Assembly: GCA_963780655.1 (NCBI GenBank)
Contig: CAWACP010000004.1
Location: forward strand, 1,798,001-1,862,000
DNA length: 64,000 nucleotides
Direction: 5' to 3'
Origin: CAWACP01 sp963780655
GTDB taxonomy: Bacteria > Acidobacteriota > Terriglobia > Bryobacterales > Bryobacteraceae
Numbering within the stretch: position 1 is the stretch's first letter; each line of letters starts with the position of its first letter. The position numbers and the translations under genes are program-made. The notes under the pieces are model-generated. The model saw only the letters and a list, made by a program, of their open reading frames with translations, did no database searches and was not told the DNA's origin. Shown one piece after another: positions 43,717 to 52,242 of this stretch.

Positions 43717-44298
43717 TCACGCCCCAGTAGAGCAGGCCTTAGGCCTGCATGCCGAAGCGCTCGACCACGGCCAGTCTTCATTAGCGCCGACCAGACCGGC
43801 TGCGACGGGGTTGCGCTCGACATACCTGATGATGCGATTCAGCTCGTCGGTATTGCGAATGCCATGGTCGTAAGACTCGTATTGCCAGAATGGATTGCCT
43901 TCGCGATTGAGCAGCAGATTGGCGCTACGCGCGGTGGATCCCTTGAGCCATCGCGTAATTTTCGGCAAATCAACATGGGCCTTAATCACAATGTGCACAT
44001 GATTGGACATGACTGCCCAGGCAAGCAGGTCGTAAAGACCGTAGTCGCTCGCCCCCCGCTCGATCGCCTGAGCGATGACCTGAGCGACCCGAGGGTCATT
44101 CTGCCAGCGAGGACCCGATTTGGCGCGGTCGAGCGCGCGGTCGTTCATCACAAAGTCCCGTCCCGCAGAGTAGAGCAGGCCTTCGGTCCGCAAGTCGTCC
44201 TTTCGCCGCGCAGGCATCGAGCCGAACAAACTCCAGGTCACGAACAACGTAGCTTCCGGTTCGTAGATGTGTGGGAGGTTCCTCTTTTTATAAGCCAT
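43717..44298 (-). CDS. REP-associated tyrosine transposase (RAYT-B), antisense inside the nuo operon
   Basis: 193 residues, complete. HUH pair in MSNHVHIVIKAH (about residue 100); SYDHGIRNTDELNRIIRYV and ERNPVAAGLV carry the presumed catalytic Tyr signature; WPWSSASACRPKACSTGA is the tail. The C-terminal codons after WPWSS are the family-B palindrome 43727-43750; a second unit (44312-44334) sits 14 bases before the start, and a third (44170-44192) lies inside the N-terminal coding part. The gene is antisense between nuoK and nuoL. Homologue of RAYT-A; thus two diverged RAYTs are present. Confidence 0.93.
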   Translation of the reverse strand: MAYKKRNLPHIYEPEATLFVTWSLFGSMPARRKDDLRTEGLLYSAGRDFVMNDRALDRAKSGPRWQNDPRVAQVIAQAIERGASDYGLYDLLAWAVMSNHVHIVIKAHVDLPKITRWLKGSTARSANLLLNREGNPFWQYESYDHGIRNTDELNRIIRYVERNPVAAGLVGANEDWPWSSASACRPKACSTGA

Positions 44299-44335
44299 TG
44301 GCGTTGCGGTGGCAGGCCGAAGGCCTGCTCTACTG
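43726..44335. mobile_element. Family-B REP-RAYT unit between nuoK and nuoL
   Basis: The RAYT-B gene bounded by inverted family-B palindromes: AGTAGAGCAGGCCTTAGGCC on the left and GGCAGGCCGAAGGCCTGCTC on the right. No target duplication is obvious. The unit spans 610 bases, almost the whole 660-base nuoK-nuoL gap. Confidence 0.88.
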
Positions 44336-44360
44336 AAACTGGCAGTGCCAGGTACATCCG

Positions 44361-46196
44361 ATGAATCTCTGGCTCATTCCGATACTCCCGTTCGCGGGCT
44401 TCCTGATCAACGGCCTGTTTGGCCGGCGCATGCCGAAAGCACTTATCAATGCAGTGGCCATCGGGTCCGTGCTGCTGTCCTTTGGCTGGGCGCTCAGGGT
44501 TGTCACCAGCCTGCCCATACAGCCCGAGCATTACTTCACGTGGATCCAGAGCGGCGCCATCAACATTGGCTGCGATTTCGCGGTCGACCGTCTTACCGCC
44601 GTGATGCTCATGATCGTCACTGGCGTCGGATCGCTCATCCACATCTACGCGGTCGGATACATGGAGCATGAGGGCGGCTATTACCGCTTCTTTTCTTACC
44701 TGAACCTGTTCATGTTCTTTATGCTGACGCTGGTGCTGGCGGCGAATTATGTGCTCCTGTTCGTCGGCTGGGAAGGCGTGGGCCTGTGCAGCTACCTGCT
44801 CATCGGTTTTTACTTCACCGAGAGCTTCCCGCCTTATGCCGGCAACAAGGCATTCATTGTGAATCGCATCGGCGATTTCGGTTTCTCCCTGGCCGTGTTC
44901 CTCATCTTCCGGCAGTTCGGCACCTTCGATTTCGGCCGCGTGTTCCATGCCGCGGGCACCATGCCGAAAGAGAGCGGCTACGGCATTCTGACCATCATCT
45001 GCCTGCTGCTGCTGATGGGCGCGACAGGAAAATCCGCGCAGATTCCGCTCTATGTCTGGCTGCCCGACGCCATGGCGGGCCCTACGCCTGTGTCGGCCCT
45101 CATCCATGCCGCGACGATGGTGACCGCGGGCGTGTACATGACCGCGCGCTCCAGCGTGCTTTTCCTGCACGCGCCCATCGCCATGGACTGGGTGGCCTGC
45201 ATCGGGCTGGCCACCGCCGTCGTGGCCGCCACCATCGGCATGACGCAGTTCGACATCAAAAAGGTGTTCGCCTACTCCACGGTGTCGCAGCTTGGCTACA
45301 TGTTTCTCGGCTGCGGCGTGGGCGCTTTCTCGGCCGGCATCTTCCACGTCATGACGCACGCGTTCTTCAAGGCGCTGCTCTTCCTGGGGGCCGGCGCGGT
45401 GATTCACGGACTTCACGGCGAGCAGGACATGCGGCAGATGGGCGGCCTGCGGAAGTACATGCCGATCGCGTGCTGGACGCTGTTCTGCGCATCGCTGGCC
45501 ATCTCCGGCTTTCCCGGAACATCGGGCTTCTTCAGCAAGGACGAGATCCTCTCCGCTGCTTACGGCCGCGCGCCGTGGATGTACTGGATTGGCGTAATCA
45601 CGGCCGGCATGACCGCGTTCTACGTGTTTCGCGCGTGGATCATGACTTTCTTCGGCGAGTATCGCGGAAAGGAGCATCCCCACGAATCCTCGTTCGTCAT
45701 GACCATTCCGCTGATGGTGCTGGCGGTGCTCTCGCTCTTCGGCGGCTTCATCGACATTCCGCTGTGGCTCAAGCCGCTGTTTCCGGAACTCGCCACGCAG
45801 ACCCAGTCGCTGGTGTGGATCTCCTCGGCCGCCGGCCTGGTGGGCATCGCGCTGGCATTCGTCTTCTACCTGTTCAGTCCAGGCCTGCCCGATGCCTTTG
45901 CCCGCGCGCTGAGCGGGTTGTACAGGCTGGTGTACGACAAGTACCGTATCGACGAGCTGTATAACGCCGTGATCGTGCGGCCGCTGGTGCAGGGCTCGCG
46001 AATCGTGCTGTGGCGAGGCATGGATGCGGGCTTGATCGATGGGGCGGTCAACGGCGTCGGCACACGATCGCGAGGAATCGGCTCCGTGCTGCGGCTGGCG
46101 CAATCCGGTTACATACGCAGCTACGCCGCGTGGGTGGTCTTCGGCAGCATCATTCTGCTGTTCGCCATCGGGCTGAGCGCGGGAGGCGGCCGATGA
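44361..46196 (+). CDS. nuoL: NADH-quinone oxidoreductase subunit L
   Basis: 611 residues, the largest antiporter-like subunit with about 14 helices and a lateral helix. FVGWEGVGLCSYLLIGFYF holds the key Glu; IPLYVWLPDAMAGPTPVSAL and KVFAYSTVSQLGYM are diagnostic. Its ATG is 26 bases after the RAYT-B unit, so its transcription must read through or start in that unit. nuoM overlaps its stop (ATGA). Confidence 0.95.
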   Translation: MNLWLIPILPFAGFLINGLFGRRMPKALINAVAIGSVLLSFGWALRVVTSLPIQPEHYFTWIQSGAINIGCDFAVDRLTAVMLMIVTGVGSLIHIYAVGYMEHEGGYYRFFSYLNLFMFFMLTLVLAANYVLLFVGWEGVGLCSYLLIGFYFTESFPPYAGNKAFIVNRIGDFGFSLAVFLIFRQFGTFDFGRVFHAAGTMPKESGYGILTIICLLLLMGATGKSAQIPLYVWLPDAMAGPTPVSALIHAATMVTAGVYMTARSSVLFLHAPIAMDWVACIGLATAVVAATIGMTQFDIKKVFAYSTVSQLGYMFLGCGVGAFSAGIFHVMTHAFFKALLFLGAGAVIHGLHGEQDMRQMGGLRKYMPIACWTLFCASLAISGFPGTSGFFSKDEILSAAYGRAPWMYWIGVITAGMTAFYVFRAWIMTFFGEYRGKEHPHESSFVMTIPLMVLAVLSLFGGFIDIPLWLKPLFPELATQTQSLVWISSAAGLVGIALAFVFYLFSPGLPDAFARALSGLYRLVYDKYRIDELYNAVIVRPLVQGSRIVLWRGMDAGLIDGAVNGVGTRSRGIGSVLRLAQSGYIRSYAAWVVFGSIILLFAIGLSAGGGR

Positions 46197-47806
46197 CGCT
46201 GCTCGACATCGTACTGGCCATCCCGGCCATCGCGTTCATCGTCGCCATTCTTCTGCCGAAGGACAACGACAAGCTTCATCGTGTGTTCGCACTGATCGCT
46301 TCGCTCGTGGCTTTCGTAGCCTCGCTGGGACTCATCGGGCCGTTCTGGTTCCGCACGCAGCGCGGCATGGTGTTCGAGAACCTGCGGCCCTGGATCGACT
46401 CGCCGCGCATCAATTACCATGTCGGCATCGACGGCATCAGCCTGTGGCTGATCATCCTCACCACTTTTCTGACGCCCATCTGCGTGCTCATCTCGTGGAA
46501 ATATATCGGCAAGCGCGTGAAGGCGTTCCATGCGTTCCTGCTGCTGCTGGAGTTCGGCCTCATCGGGGTGTTCTGCTCCATCGACCTGTTCCTGTTTTTC
46601 GTGTTCTGGGATGTCTCGCTGGTCCCGATGTATTTTCTGATCGGCGTGTGGGGCTACGACCGGCGCATCTACGCGGCGGTGAAGTTCTTCCTGTATACGA
46701 TGGCCGGCTCGGTGCTGATGCTGGTAGCCATCATCTGGCTGTACAGCCGCTCGGCGGCGGTGCTGCCCGGCGGCATCGGCACGTTCGATTACACAACTCT
46801 TCTGACCCTTCTGCAGACCGGCAGACTGAGCCTCCCCTACGCCGAGCAGCTTCCGTTATTCCTCGCCTTCTTTATCGCATTCGCCATCAAGGTGCCGCTG
46901 TTCCCGTTGCACACGTGGCTGCCGGACGCGCACGTCGAGGCGCCGACGGCGGGTTCCGTGATGCTGGCTTCGGTAATGCTGAAGATGGGCTGCTACGGGC
47001 TGCTGCGCTTCTGTCTGCCGCTGTTCCCGGAGGCCGCGCGCAACTGTGCTCCGTGGATCATCGTTCTCGCGATCATCGGCATCATCTACGGCGCGCTGGT
47101 GGCCATGGTGCAGCCGAACATGAAGAAACTGGTGGCCTATTCGTCGGTGAGCCATCTCGGGTTCGTTGTGCTGGGCCTGTTCTCGTTCACGCAGGCGGGG
47201 TTCGATGGCGCGGTGTACCAGATGCTGAATCACGGCATCTCGACAGGCGCGCTTTTCATCCTGGTCGGGTTCCTGTACGAGCGTCGGCATTCGCTGGAGA
47301 TTTCGGCTTACGGCGGAGTAGCTACCCCCGCGCCGGGCCTCGCGAAAGTGTTCATGATCACCATGCTGGCCAGCATCGGCCTGCCCACGCTGAATAACTT
47401 CGTCGGCGAGTTTCTGGTGCTGCAGGGGTCGGCAATCGCGAATTTCCACTGGACGATTTTCGCGTCCATCGGCGTGATCTTATCGGCCTGCTACATGTTG
47501 TGGCTCTACCAGCGCGTATTCTTCGGCCGCGCTTCCGATGAAGTGGCGCACCATATGTGGGATTTGAACCCGCGCGAATGGGCGTGCATGATTCCGCTCG
47601 TCGTGATGATGGTGTGGATGGGCTGCTTCACCCAGAGCTTCATGCCACCGATTACCACCAGCACGGCGAAGATTCTGGATCAGACGAAAACCACGATGGA
47701 GCTGCACGTGCGGAACGGCGCAGGCCAAAGGCCTACTCTACTGCCGCGAGTAGAGCAGGCGTTTTCGCCTGCATTGCCCGGTGTGGGGGTAACGAATGCC
47801 CGTTAA
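46193..47806 (+). CDS. nuoM: NADH-quinone oxidoreductase subunit M, C-terminus rewritten by a palindrome
   Basis: 537 residues; second antiporter-like subunit. FVFWDVSLVPMYFLIGVWG with the conserved Glu/Asp region; PLFPLHTWLPDAHVEAPTAG; KKLVAYSSVSHLGFVVLG. After TTMELHVRNG the last about 28 residues are encoded by a family-B doublet (47720-47773). Overlaps nuoN by 11 bases. In the first motif most NuoM proteins have FxxFE; here the residue read is Asp (FWD). Confidence 0.94.
   Translation: MTLLDIVLAIPAIAFIVAILLPKDNDKLHRVFALIASLVAFVASLGLIGPFWFRTQRGMVFENLRPWIDSPRINYHVGIDGISLWLIILTTFLTPICVLISWKYIGKRVKAFHAFLLLLEFGLIGVFCSIDLFLFFVFWDVSLVPMYFLIGVWGYDRRIYAAVKFFLYTMAGSVLMLVAIIWLYSRSAAVLPGGIGTFDYTTLLTLLQTGRLSLPYAEQLPLFLAFFIAFAIKVPLFPLHTWLPDAHVEAPTAGSVMLASVMLKMGCYGLLRFCLPLFPEAARNCAPWIIVLAIIGIIYGALVAMVQPNMKKLVAYSSVSHLGFVVLGLFSFTQAGFDGAVYQMLNHGISTGALFILVGFLYERRHSLEISAYGGVATPAPGLAKVFMITMLASIGLPTLNNFVGEFLVLQGSAIANFHWTIFASIGVILSACYMLWLYQRVFFGRASDEVAHHMWDLNPREWACMIPLVVMMVWMGCFTQSFMPPITTSTAKILDQTKTTMELHVRNGAGQRPTLLPRVEQAFSPALPGVGVTNAR
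47720..47773. repeat. Family-B doublet at the nuoM/nuoN junction
   Basis: GCAGGCCAAAGGCCTACTCT then ACT, a 7-base spacer, and AGTAGAGCAGGCGTTTTCGC followed by CTGCAT. Both units are read as coding sequence at the nuoM 3' end. Confidence 0.9.
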
Positions 47807-49259
47807 CCTCGCCATCCCGCCCGCGGCCGATTACCTGCGTGTACTCCCCGAGATCATCCTCACCGTCGCGGGTACGATCATCATGCTGCTGGAAGCCGTC
47901 ATGGGACGGCGCTCGCGGACCGTCCTGGGATACCTCTCCATCGCGGCGCTGGCGGTGGCCATCTGGGGCTCGGTGGTCGCGCTCGACAACGGTGGACCGG
48001 CGTTCTCCGGTCTCCTGATCGTTGACGGCTTCGCCACGTTCTTCCGCATCCTGGTGATGTGCGTCGGAATCCTTACTATCCTGCAGTCGTTCCAGTATCT
48101 GAGCCGCGAGAAGGCCAACTCGGGCGAGTATTACGCGCTGATCGTGTTCTCCATCGTCGGCCAGAGCGTCATGGCTTCAGCCAACGAGTTGATCATGGTT
48201 TTCATCGGTCTCGAAATCTCCTCCATCGCCACCTACATCCTGGCCGACTACCTGCGCGACGACAAACGGAACAACGAAGCGGCCATCAAGTACTTCCTGC
48301 TGGGCTCCTTCGCCACCGCGTTTCTGCTGTACGGCATCGCCTGGGTGTATGGCGCGACTGGCACGACGTACCTGCAGCAGATTCGCACGAACCTGATGAA
48401 CCACGAGGGCAATTTCACCGTGGCGGGCATTGCGGCGGCGCTGATGTTCGTCGGCTTCGCCTTTAAGGTTTCCGCGGTTCCCTTCCAGATCTGGGCGCCC
48501 GACGTCTATCAGGGCGCTCCCGCTCCGGTCTCGGCGTTCATGTCCACTGGTCCGAAAGCCGCGGCCTTCGCCGTATTCGTGCGCGTCTTCATGACCGCCT
48601 TCGCGCCGCTCATCGACCGCTGGAAAGACTTCGTGTGGGCCTCCGCGCTGCTCACCATGATCGTTGGCAATTTCGCCGCGCTCACCCAGCAGAACATCAA
48701 GCGGCTGTTCGCGTACAGTTCCATCGCGCATGCCGGCTACATCATGGTGGCCATCGCCGCGCATAATCAGATCGGCATTGCGGCGGTGATGTTCTACCTG
48801 GCCGCTTATGCGCTCATGCAGATCGGAGCCTTCGCGGTGATTTCGTACTTCTCGCGCCAGGGCGAGCGCTACGTGAACGTGGACGACCTCGCGGGCCTCG
48901 GCTGGAAGCAGCCCGTGGTCGCGGCGCTGTTCTCCATTTTCCTGCTGTCGCTCATCGGCGTGCCGCTCACCGGCGGCTTCTTCGGCAAGTTCTATATCTT
49001 CAAGGCGGCTCTGGATGCCGATCTGGTGTGGCTGGCCGTTCTGGGACTGCTGAACAGCGCGGTCGCCGCGTATTATTACCTGCGCATCCTGGTGGTCATG
49101 TATATGCGCGAGCCGGGCGAGGCAACCGACACGGTTGCGGCTCCCACCCTCGGCATTCAGTTGGCCCTTTGGGGATCGGCCATCGGCACCCTGGTGCTGG
49201 GCATCTATCCATCGGCGCTGCTGCGCTTCGCGACCTGGTCGAGTGTTCTGGCGAAATAG
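47796..49259 (+). CDS. nuoN: NADH-quinone oxidoreductase subunit N
   Basis: 487 residues; third antiporter-like subunit. ELIMVFIGLEISSIATYIL carries the conserved Glu; FKVSAVPFQIWAPDVYQGAP and KRLFAYSSIAHAGYIMVA are diagnostic. Last gene of the operon. Confidence 0.95.
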   Translation: MPVNLAIPPAADYLRVLPEIILTVAGTIIMLLEAVMGRRSRTVLGYLSIAALAVAIWGSVVALDNGGPAFSGLLIVDGFATFFRILVMCVGILTILQSFQYLSREKANSGEYYALIVFSIVGQSVMASANELIMVFIGLEISSIATYILADYLRDDKRNNEAAIKYFLLGSFATAFLLYGIAWVYGATGTTYLQQIRTNLMNHEGNFTVAGIAAALMFVGFAFKVSAVPFQIWAPDVYQGAPAPVSAFMSTGPKAAAFAVFVRVFMTAFAPLIDRWKDFVWASALLTMIVGNFAALTQQNIKRLFAYSSIAHAGYIMVAIAAHNQIGIAAVMFYLAAYALMQIGAFAVISYFSRQGERYVNVDDLAGLGWKQPVVAALFSIFLLSLIGVPLTGGFFGKFYIFKAALDADLVWLAVLGLLNSAVAAYYYLRILVVMYMREPGEATDTVAAPTLGIQLALWGSAIGTLVLGIYPSALLRFATWSSVLAK

Positions 49260-49471
49260 CGCTATACAACGGTTGTGCTCCGTCCCGGACCGGGAGGACC
49301 TCTTCGGATTTGGTAGTGGGCGAGGGTGCTGCCGCTCCCGACACGCATCTGGCGTTTACCGGGGCTTCGCTATTTCAACATAGGGCGTTGATATACTTGA
49401 CGCACGAGACCCGTTGCGGCACTTCGATTGTCAGCATCGACACGTGAGGACTACTACAATGAAGCTCTGTA

Positions 49472-50182
49472 ATGAAGGAGCATCTGGAACAGATAGGGCA
49501 ACTGCTTTCTGATCTCGAATTCGAGATGGACACTGGACCGACATCTACCGCACAGCGTGATTTCTCCGCTCTTGAATTTACCGCCATCATCCAAGAGATC
49601 GTAGACGACCTCCAACCGCTCCTGACGCCCTATGAAGCGGCTTTCTACTGGTACGCATTCCGGCATTCAATCGCTAAAGACGGCACTCCGCACGTCAGGC
49701 TGGGCAAATCGCTACGCCGGGGGATGGTCATCAAGTCGTCATACTCCACCGCAATCCAGAATTCGATTTCGGAGGAGAAATTTCGTGAGATTGTTCGGGC
49801 GCTTGAAGTGGCTGGCGCACTCCGTAAAGAAGGCGAATCGAACCGAGATGGGACGTTGTACCGTGTTCTGATTCCCGATGAAATCGAAGCGTGCCGGAAA
49901 TTCCGTGCGGCGCGAGCAGCGGCGGAACCGAAGCCTGAGATTCCCGCTGCCGATGTGGATTTCTACAACGTTCGGGAGAACCGAATCAAAGTGTACGAGC
50001 GGGATGCATACAAGTGCCGTTATTGCGAAAAGCAGCTTACCCGATTTACGGCTACGCTGGATCACGTCACACCCGTTGCCGAAGGCGGCGACAACGGTCT
50101 TGAGAACCTTGTCACGGCTTGCCTTGGCTGCAATTCCAGGAAGCACAAGCGTCCAGTCGGTGATTTTCTTGTGGAACAATGA
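49472..50182 (+). CDS. HNH endonuclease with uncharacterised N-terminal domain
   Basis: 236 residues. C-terminal HNH nuclease: CRYCEKQ, LDHVTPVAEGG and CLGCNSRK give the zinc knuckles and catalytic His (about 184-225). The N-terminal 160 residues are unlike known HNH partners; a winged-helix look in EEKFREIVRALEVAGALRKE suggests DNA binding. The codon usage is less GC-rich than the nuo genes, consistent with recent transfer. It may be a phage- or defence-linked nuclease; no partner gene is next to it. Confidence 0.8.
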   Translation: MKEHLEQIGQLLSDLEFEMDTGPTSTAQRDFSALEFTAIIQEIVDDLQPLLTPYEAAFYWYAFRHSIAKDGTPHVRLGKSLRRGMVIKSSYSTAIQNSISEEKFREIVRALEVAGALRKEGESNRDGTLYRVLIPDEIEACRKFRAARAAAEPKPEIPAADVDFYNVRENRIKVYERDAYKCRYCEKQLTRFTATLDHVTPVAEGGDNGLENLVTACLGCNSRKHKRPVGDFLVEQ

Positions 50183-50503
50183 ACGCATGGCGGAAAATCC
50201 AAAAACTCCGGAGCCACCCCAAACCAGAGAATATGCCTCGCGAGATTCGGACCGAACTACCCATAGGACGCTCCCTCTCCGCAGTTAAGCCGCACCTGCG
50301 CGGGCACGCCGTACCCTTCAGCTAGGACGCATCATCGAAATCCGTTCATGCCGTCGTTCGTGAAGTGAAGGGCAGTTCGATGTCCGTCAGAAAAGGACCT
50401 CAGCCTGCAGTTTCGGTCTGACGGTGGTCTGCTTTGAAGAGCATTGATGCGAGAGTACGGCTAACCGGCCCCTGACAGTCGATTCGTCCGCGAGCCCGTC
50501 TGT
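50183..50503. other. Gap between HNH and brnT with a small ORF and an inverted repeat
   Basis: A 33-codon frame at 50187-50288 (MAENPKTPEPPQTREYASRD...) follows the HNH gene by 4 bases but has no known family. CCGTCAGA (50384-50391) and TCTGACGG (50417-50424) are perfect inverted repeats 25 bases apart. Nothing else is recognisable. Confidence 0.5.
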
Positions 50504-50511
50504 ATGTACTA

Positions 50512-50527
50512 CACTGTAAGTACAGTG
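50512..50527. promoter_or_regulatory. Palindromic operator candidate at the brnT start
   Basis: CACTGTAAGTACAGTG, perfect 7-base arms around AG, covering the GTG start at 50525. In known BrnTA systems BrnA represses its own operon at a palindrome near the start, so this is the likely site (inference). Confidence 0.55.
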
Positions 50528-50815
50528 CGGATCGAATGGGATCCTGCGAAAAACGAAATCAACAAGACAAAGCACGGTATCGACTTTGAAACGGCGCAAC
50601 TCGTCTTTGACGATCCCTTCACCGTGACTTTCGTGGAGCGCGTTACGAATGGCGAAGCGCGTTGGCACGCAATCGGCAGGATCGACGAGATCATCATTGT
50701 TGTGGTCGTGCACACGTATCGGGTGGTGGAAGATTCAGATGAGGTGATCCGCATTATTTCCGCCCGTCCGGCCACCCGCCGAGAAAGGAAACTGTATGCC
50801 CAGACTATCGGCTGA
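50525..50815 (+). CDS. brnT: BrnT family toxin
   Basis: About 96 residues from GTG 50525 (ATG 50504 would add 7 residues encoded by the palindromic operator). RelE-like RNase fold toxin that blocks translation. Family motifs: IEWDPAKNEINKTKHGIDFE, then DDPFTVTFVERVTNGEARWH and the C-terminal ISARPATRRERKLY. The brnA gene overlaps its end by 20 bases. Confidence 0.9.
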   Translation: MRIEWDPAKNEINKTKHGIDFETAQLVFDDPFTVTFVERVTNGEARWHAIGRIDEIIIVVVVHTYRVVEDSDEVIRIISARPATRRERKLYAQTIG

Positions 50816-51056
50816 GAAGCGCAGGCAACTTCGGAAGCTCGCTGCGAAACCAGATCGTGAGATTGATCTGACGGACATTCCGGAGATTCGCGAGATCCCT
50901 CCCGATGCGGTGATCGGAAGGTTCTATCGCCCAAAGAAAAATGCCGTGACGATTCGGCTCGATGCGGATGTGCTGGCCTGGTTAAAGGCCGGAGGCGAAG
51001 GCTACCAGACTCGCATAAACGGCTACCTTCGAGAACTCATGCGGAAAAACCGATAG
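50796..51056 (+). CDS. brnA: BrnA family antitoxin
   Basis: 86 residues with the C-terminal ribbon-helix-helix-like AVTIRLDADVLAWLKAGGEG and YQTRINGYLRELM typical of BrnA. N-terminus basic (LSAEKRRQLRKLAAK). Binds and neutralises BrnT and is expected to repress the operon. Confidence 0.9.
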   Translation: MPRLSAEKRRQLRKLAAKPDREIDLTDIPEIREIPPDAVIGRFYRPKKNAVTIRLDADVLAWLKAGGEGYQTRINGYLRELMRKNR

Positions 51057-51103
51057 CGAAGCCGTGAATCCGGGTCCAGCCGCGGCTACAATGTGTTCTG
51101 AAC

Positions 51104-51604
51104 ATGCCTGAGAATACTTTTGACATCGTTTCGAAGATCGACCTCGCCGAGGTCACCAACGCGATCCAGCAGGCTCGCAAGGACATCGATCAGCGCTACG
51201 ACCTGAAGAACACGAAATCGACCATCGAGTTGAACGAGAAGGATCACAAGATCGTCCTCGCCAGCCAGGACGATTACAAGCTCAAGGCCATCACCGAGAT
51301 CCTCGAGCAGAAACTGGTGAAGCGCAAGGTGCCGCTGAAAGGGCTCACGTTCGGCGCCATCATCCCGTCCGCCGGATCGAGCGTGCGCCAGGAGATCACG
51401 CTGCAGCAGGGCATCCCCATCGAGAAGGCGCGCGAGATCGTGAAGGCCATCAAGGACAGCAAGAAGAAGGTCCAGGCGTCCATCAATGCCGACCTCGTGC
51501 GCGTGAGCGGCAAGGATCGCGACACGCTGCAGGAAATCATGCAGGTTCTGCGCGCGCAGGACTTCGGCATCGATATGCAGTTCACGAATTACCGATCGAA
51601 CTGA
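51104..51604 (+). CDS. yajQ: YajQ family nucleotide-binding protein
   Basis: 166 residues with the tandem RRM-like fold of the family: FDIVSKIDLAEVTNAIQQAR near the start, then STIELNEKDHKIVLAS and KDSKKKVQASINADLVRVSG. YajQ members bind cyclic di-GMP or nucleotides and have been tied to gene regulation. The next gene starts 2 bases after the stop. Confidence 0.93.
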   Translation: MPENTFDIVSKIDLAEVTNAIQQARKDIDQRYDLKNTKSTIELNEKDHKIVLASQDDYKLKAITEILEQKLVKRKVPLKGLTFGAIIPSAGSSVRQEITLQQGIPIEKAREIVKAIKDSKKKVQASINADLVRVSGKDRDTLQEIMQVLRAQDFGIDMQFTNYRSN

Positions 51605-51606
51605 CT

Positions 51607-52242
51607 TTGCCCCGCCGCATCGAATCTTTGTTTATCGAGGGCCCCGTGGGCCGGCTCGAGGCATTGCTCGAAGCGCCCGAGCACGGCGAGCCGCGCGAGG
51701 CCGTTCTGGTCCTGCATCCCCATCCGCAGCACGGCGGCACCATGCACACCAAGGTGGTCTACCGGATCGCGCGAGGTCTGCGCCATTGCGGAGCGGTGGT
51801 GCTCAGGTTCAACTATCGCGGGGTGAACCTCAGCGAGGGCGTCTACGATCAGGGTGAAGGCGAAACGGAAGACGCCCGCGCTGCGCTGTCATTCCTGCGA
51901 GCGCGCTACCCGGAACTGCCATTCTCGGTTGCCGGCTTCTCGTTCGGCGCACGCATTGCGCTTCGCCTCGGCTGCGACGTCGCAGGCGTGCGACGCCTGT
52001 TCGCCGTGGGATTCCCGGCCGTGTTCTGGGAAAGCGCACGCCTCGGCCGCTGTGGCGTGCCACGTATCTATATCCAGAGCACGAATGATCGATATGGCCC
52101 ACGGGAACCGATGCAGCAGTACTACGACTCATTGGATGGGCCGAAGCGCCTGATCTGGGTGGAGGCGAAGGATCACTTCTTCGCCGGAGCGCTGAACGAG
52201 TTCGAAAAGGCGGTCGAGCAGGCTTCGAGCCTGCAATTCTAG
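51607..52242 (+). CDS. Alpha/beta-hydrolase (dienelactone hydrolase-like/COG2945)
   Basis: 211 residues from TTG 51607. HPHPQHGGTMHTKVVYRIAR and FNYRGVNLSEG are family motifs; nucleophile GFSFGA about residue 118; IQSTNDRYGP the acid region; KDHFFAG with the His. Substrate unknown. Two bases separate it from yajQ, so it is probably co-translated. The last residues, after EKAV, are encoded by a family-B hairpin at 52215-52236. Confidence 0.84.
   Translation: MPRRIESLFIEGPVGRLEALLEAPEHGEPREAVLVLHPHPQHGGTMHTKVVYRIARGLRHCGAVVLRFNYRGVNLSEGVYDQGEGETEDARAALSFLRARYPELPFSVAGFSFGARIALRLGCDVAGVRRLFAVGFPAVFWESARLGRCGVPRIYIQSTNDRYGPREPMQQYYDSLDGPKRLIWVEAKDHFFAGALNEFEKAVEQASSLQF

Noticed and set aside
44238..46103. 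621-codon minus-strand frame across nuoL
   Set aside because: Shadow of nuoL; no motifs and no plausible start signal.
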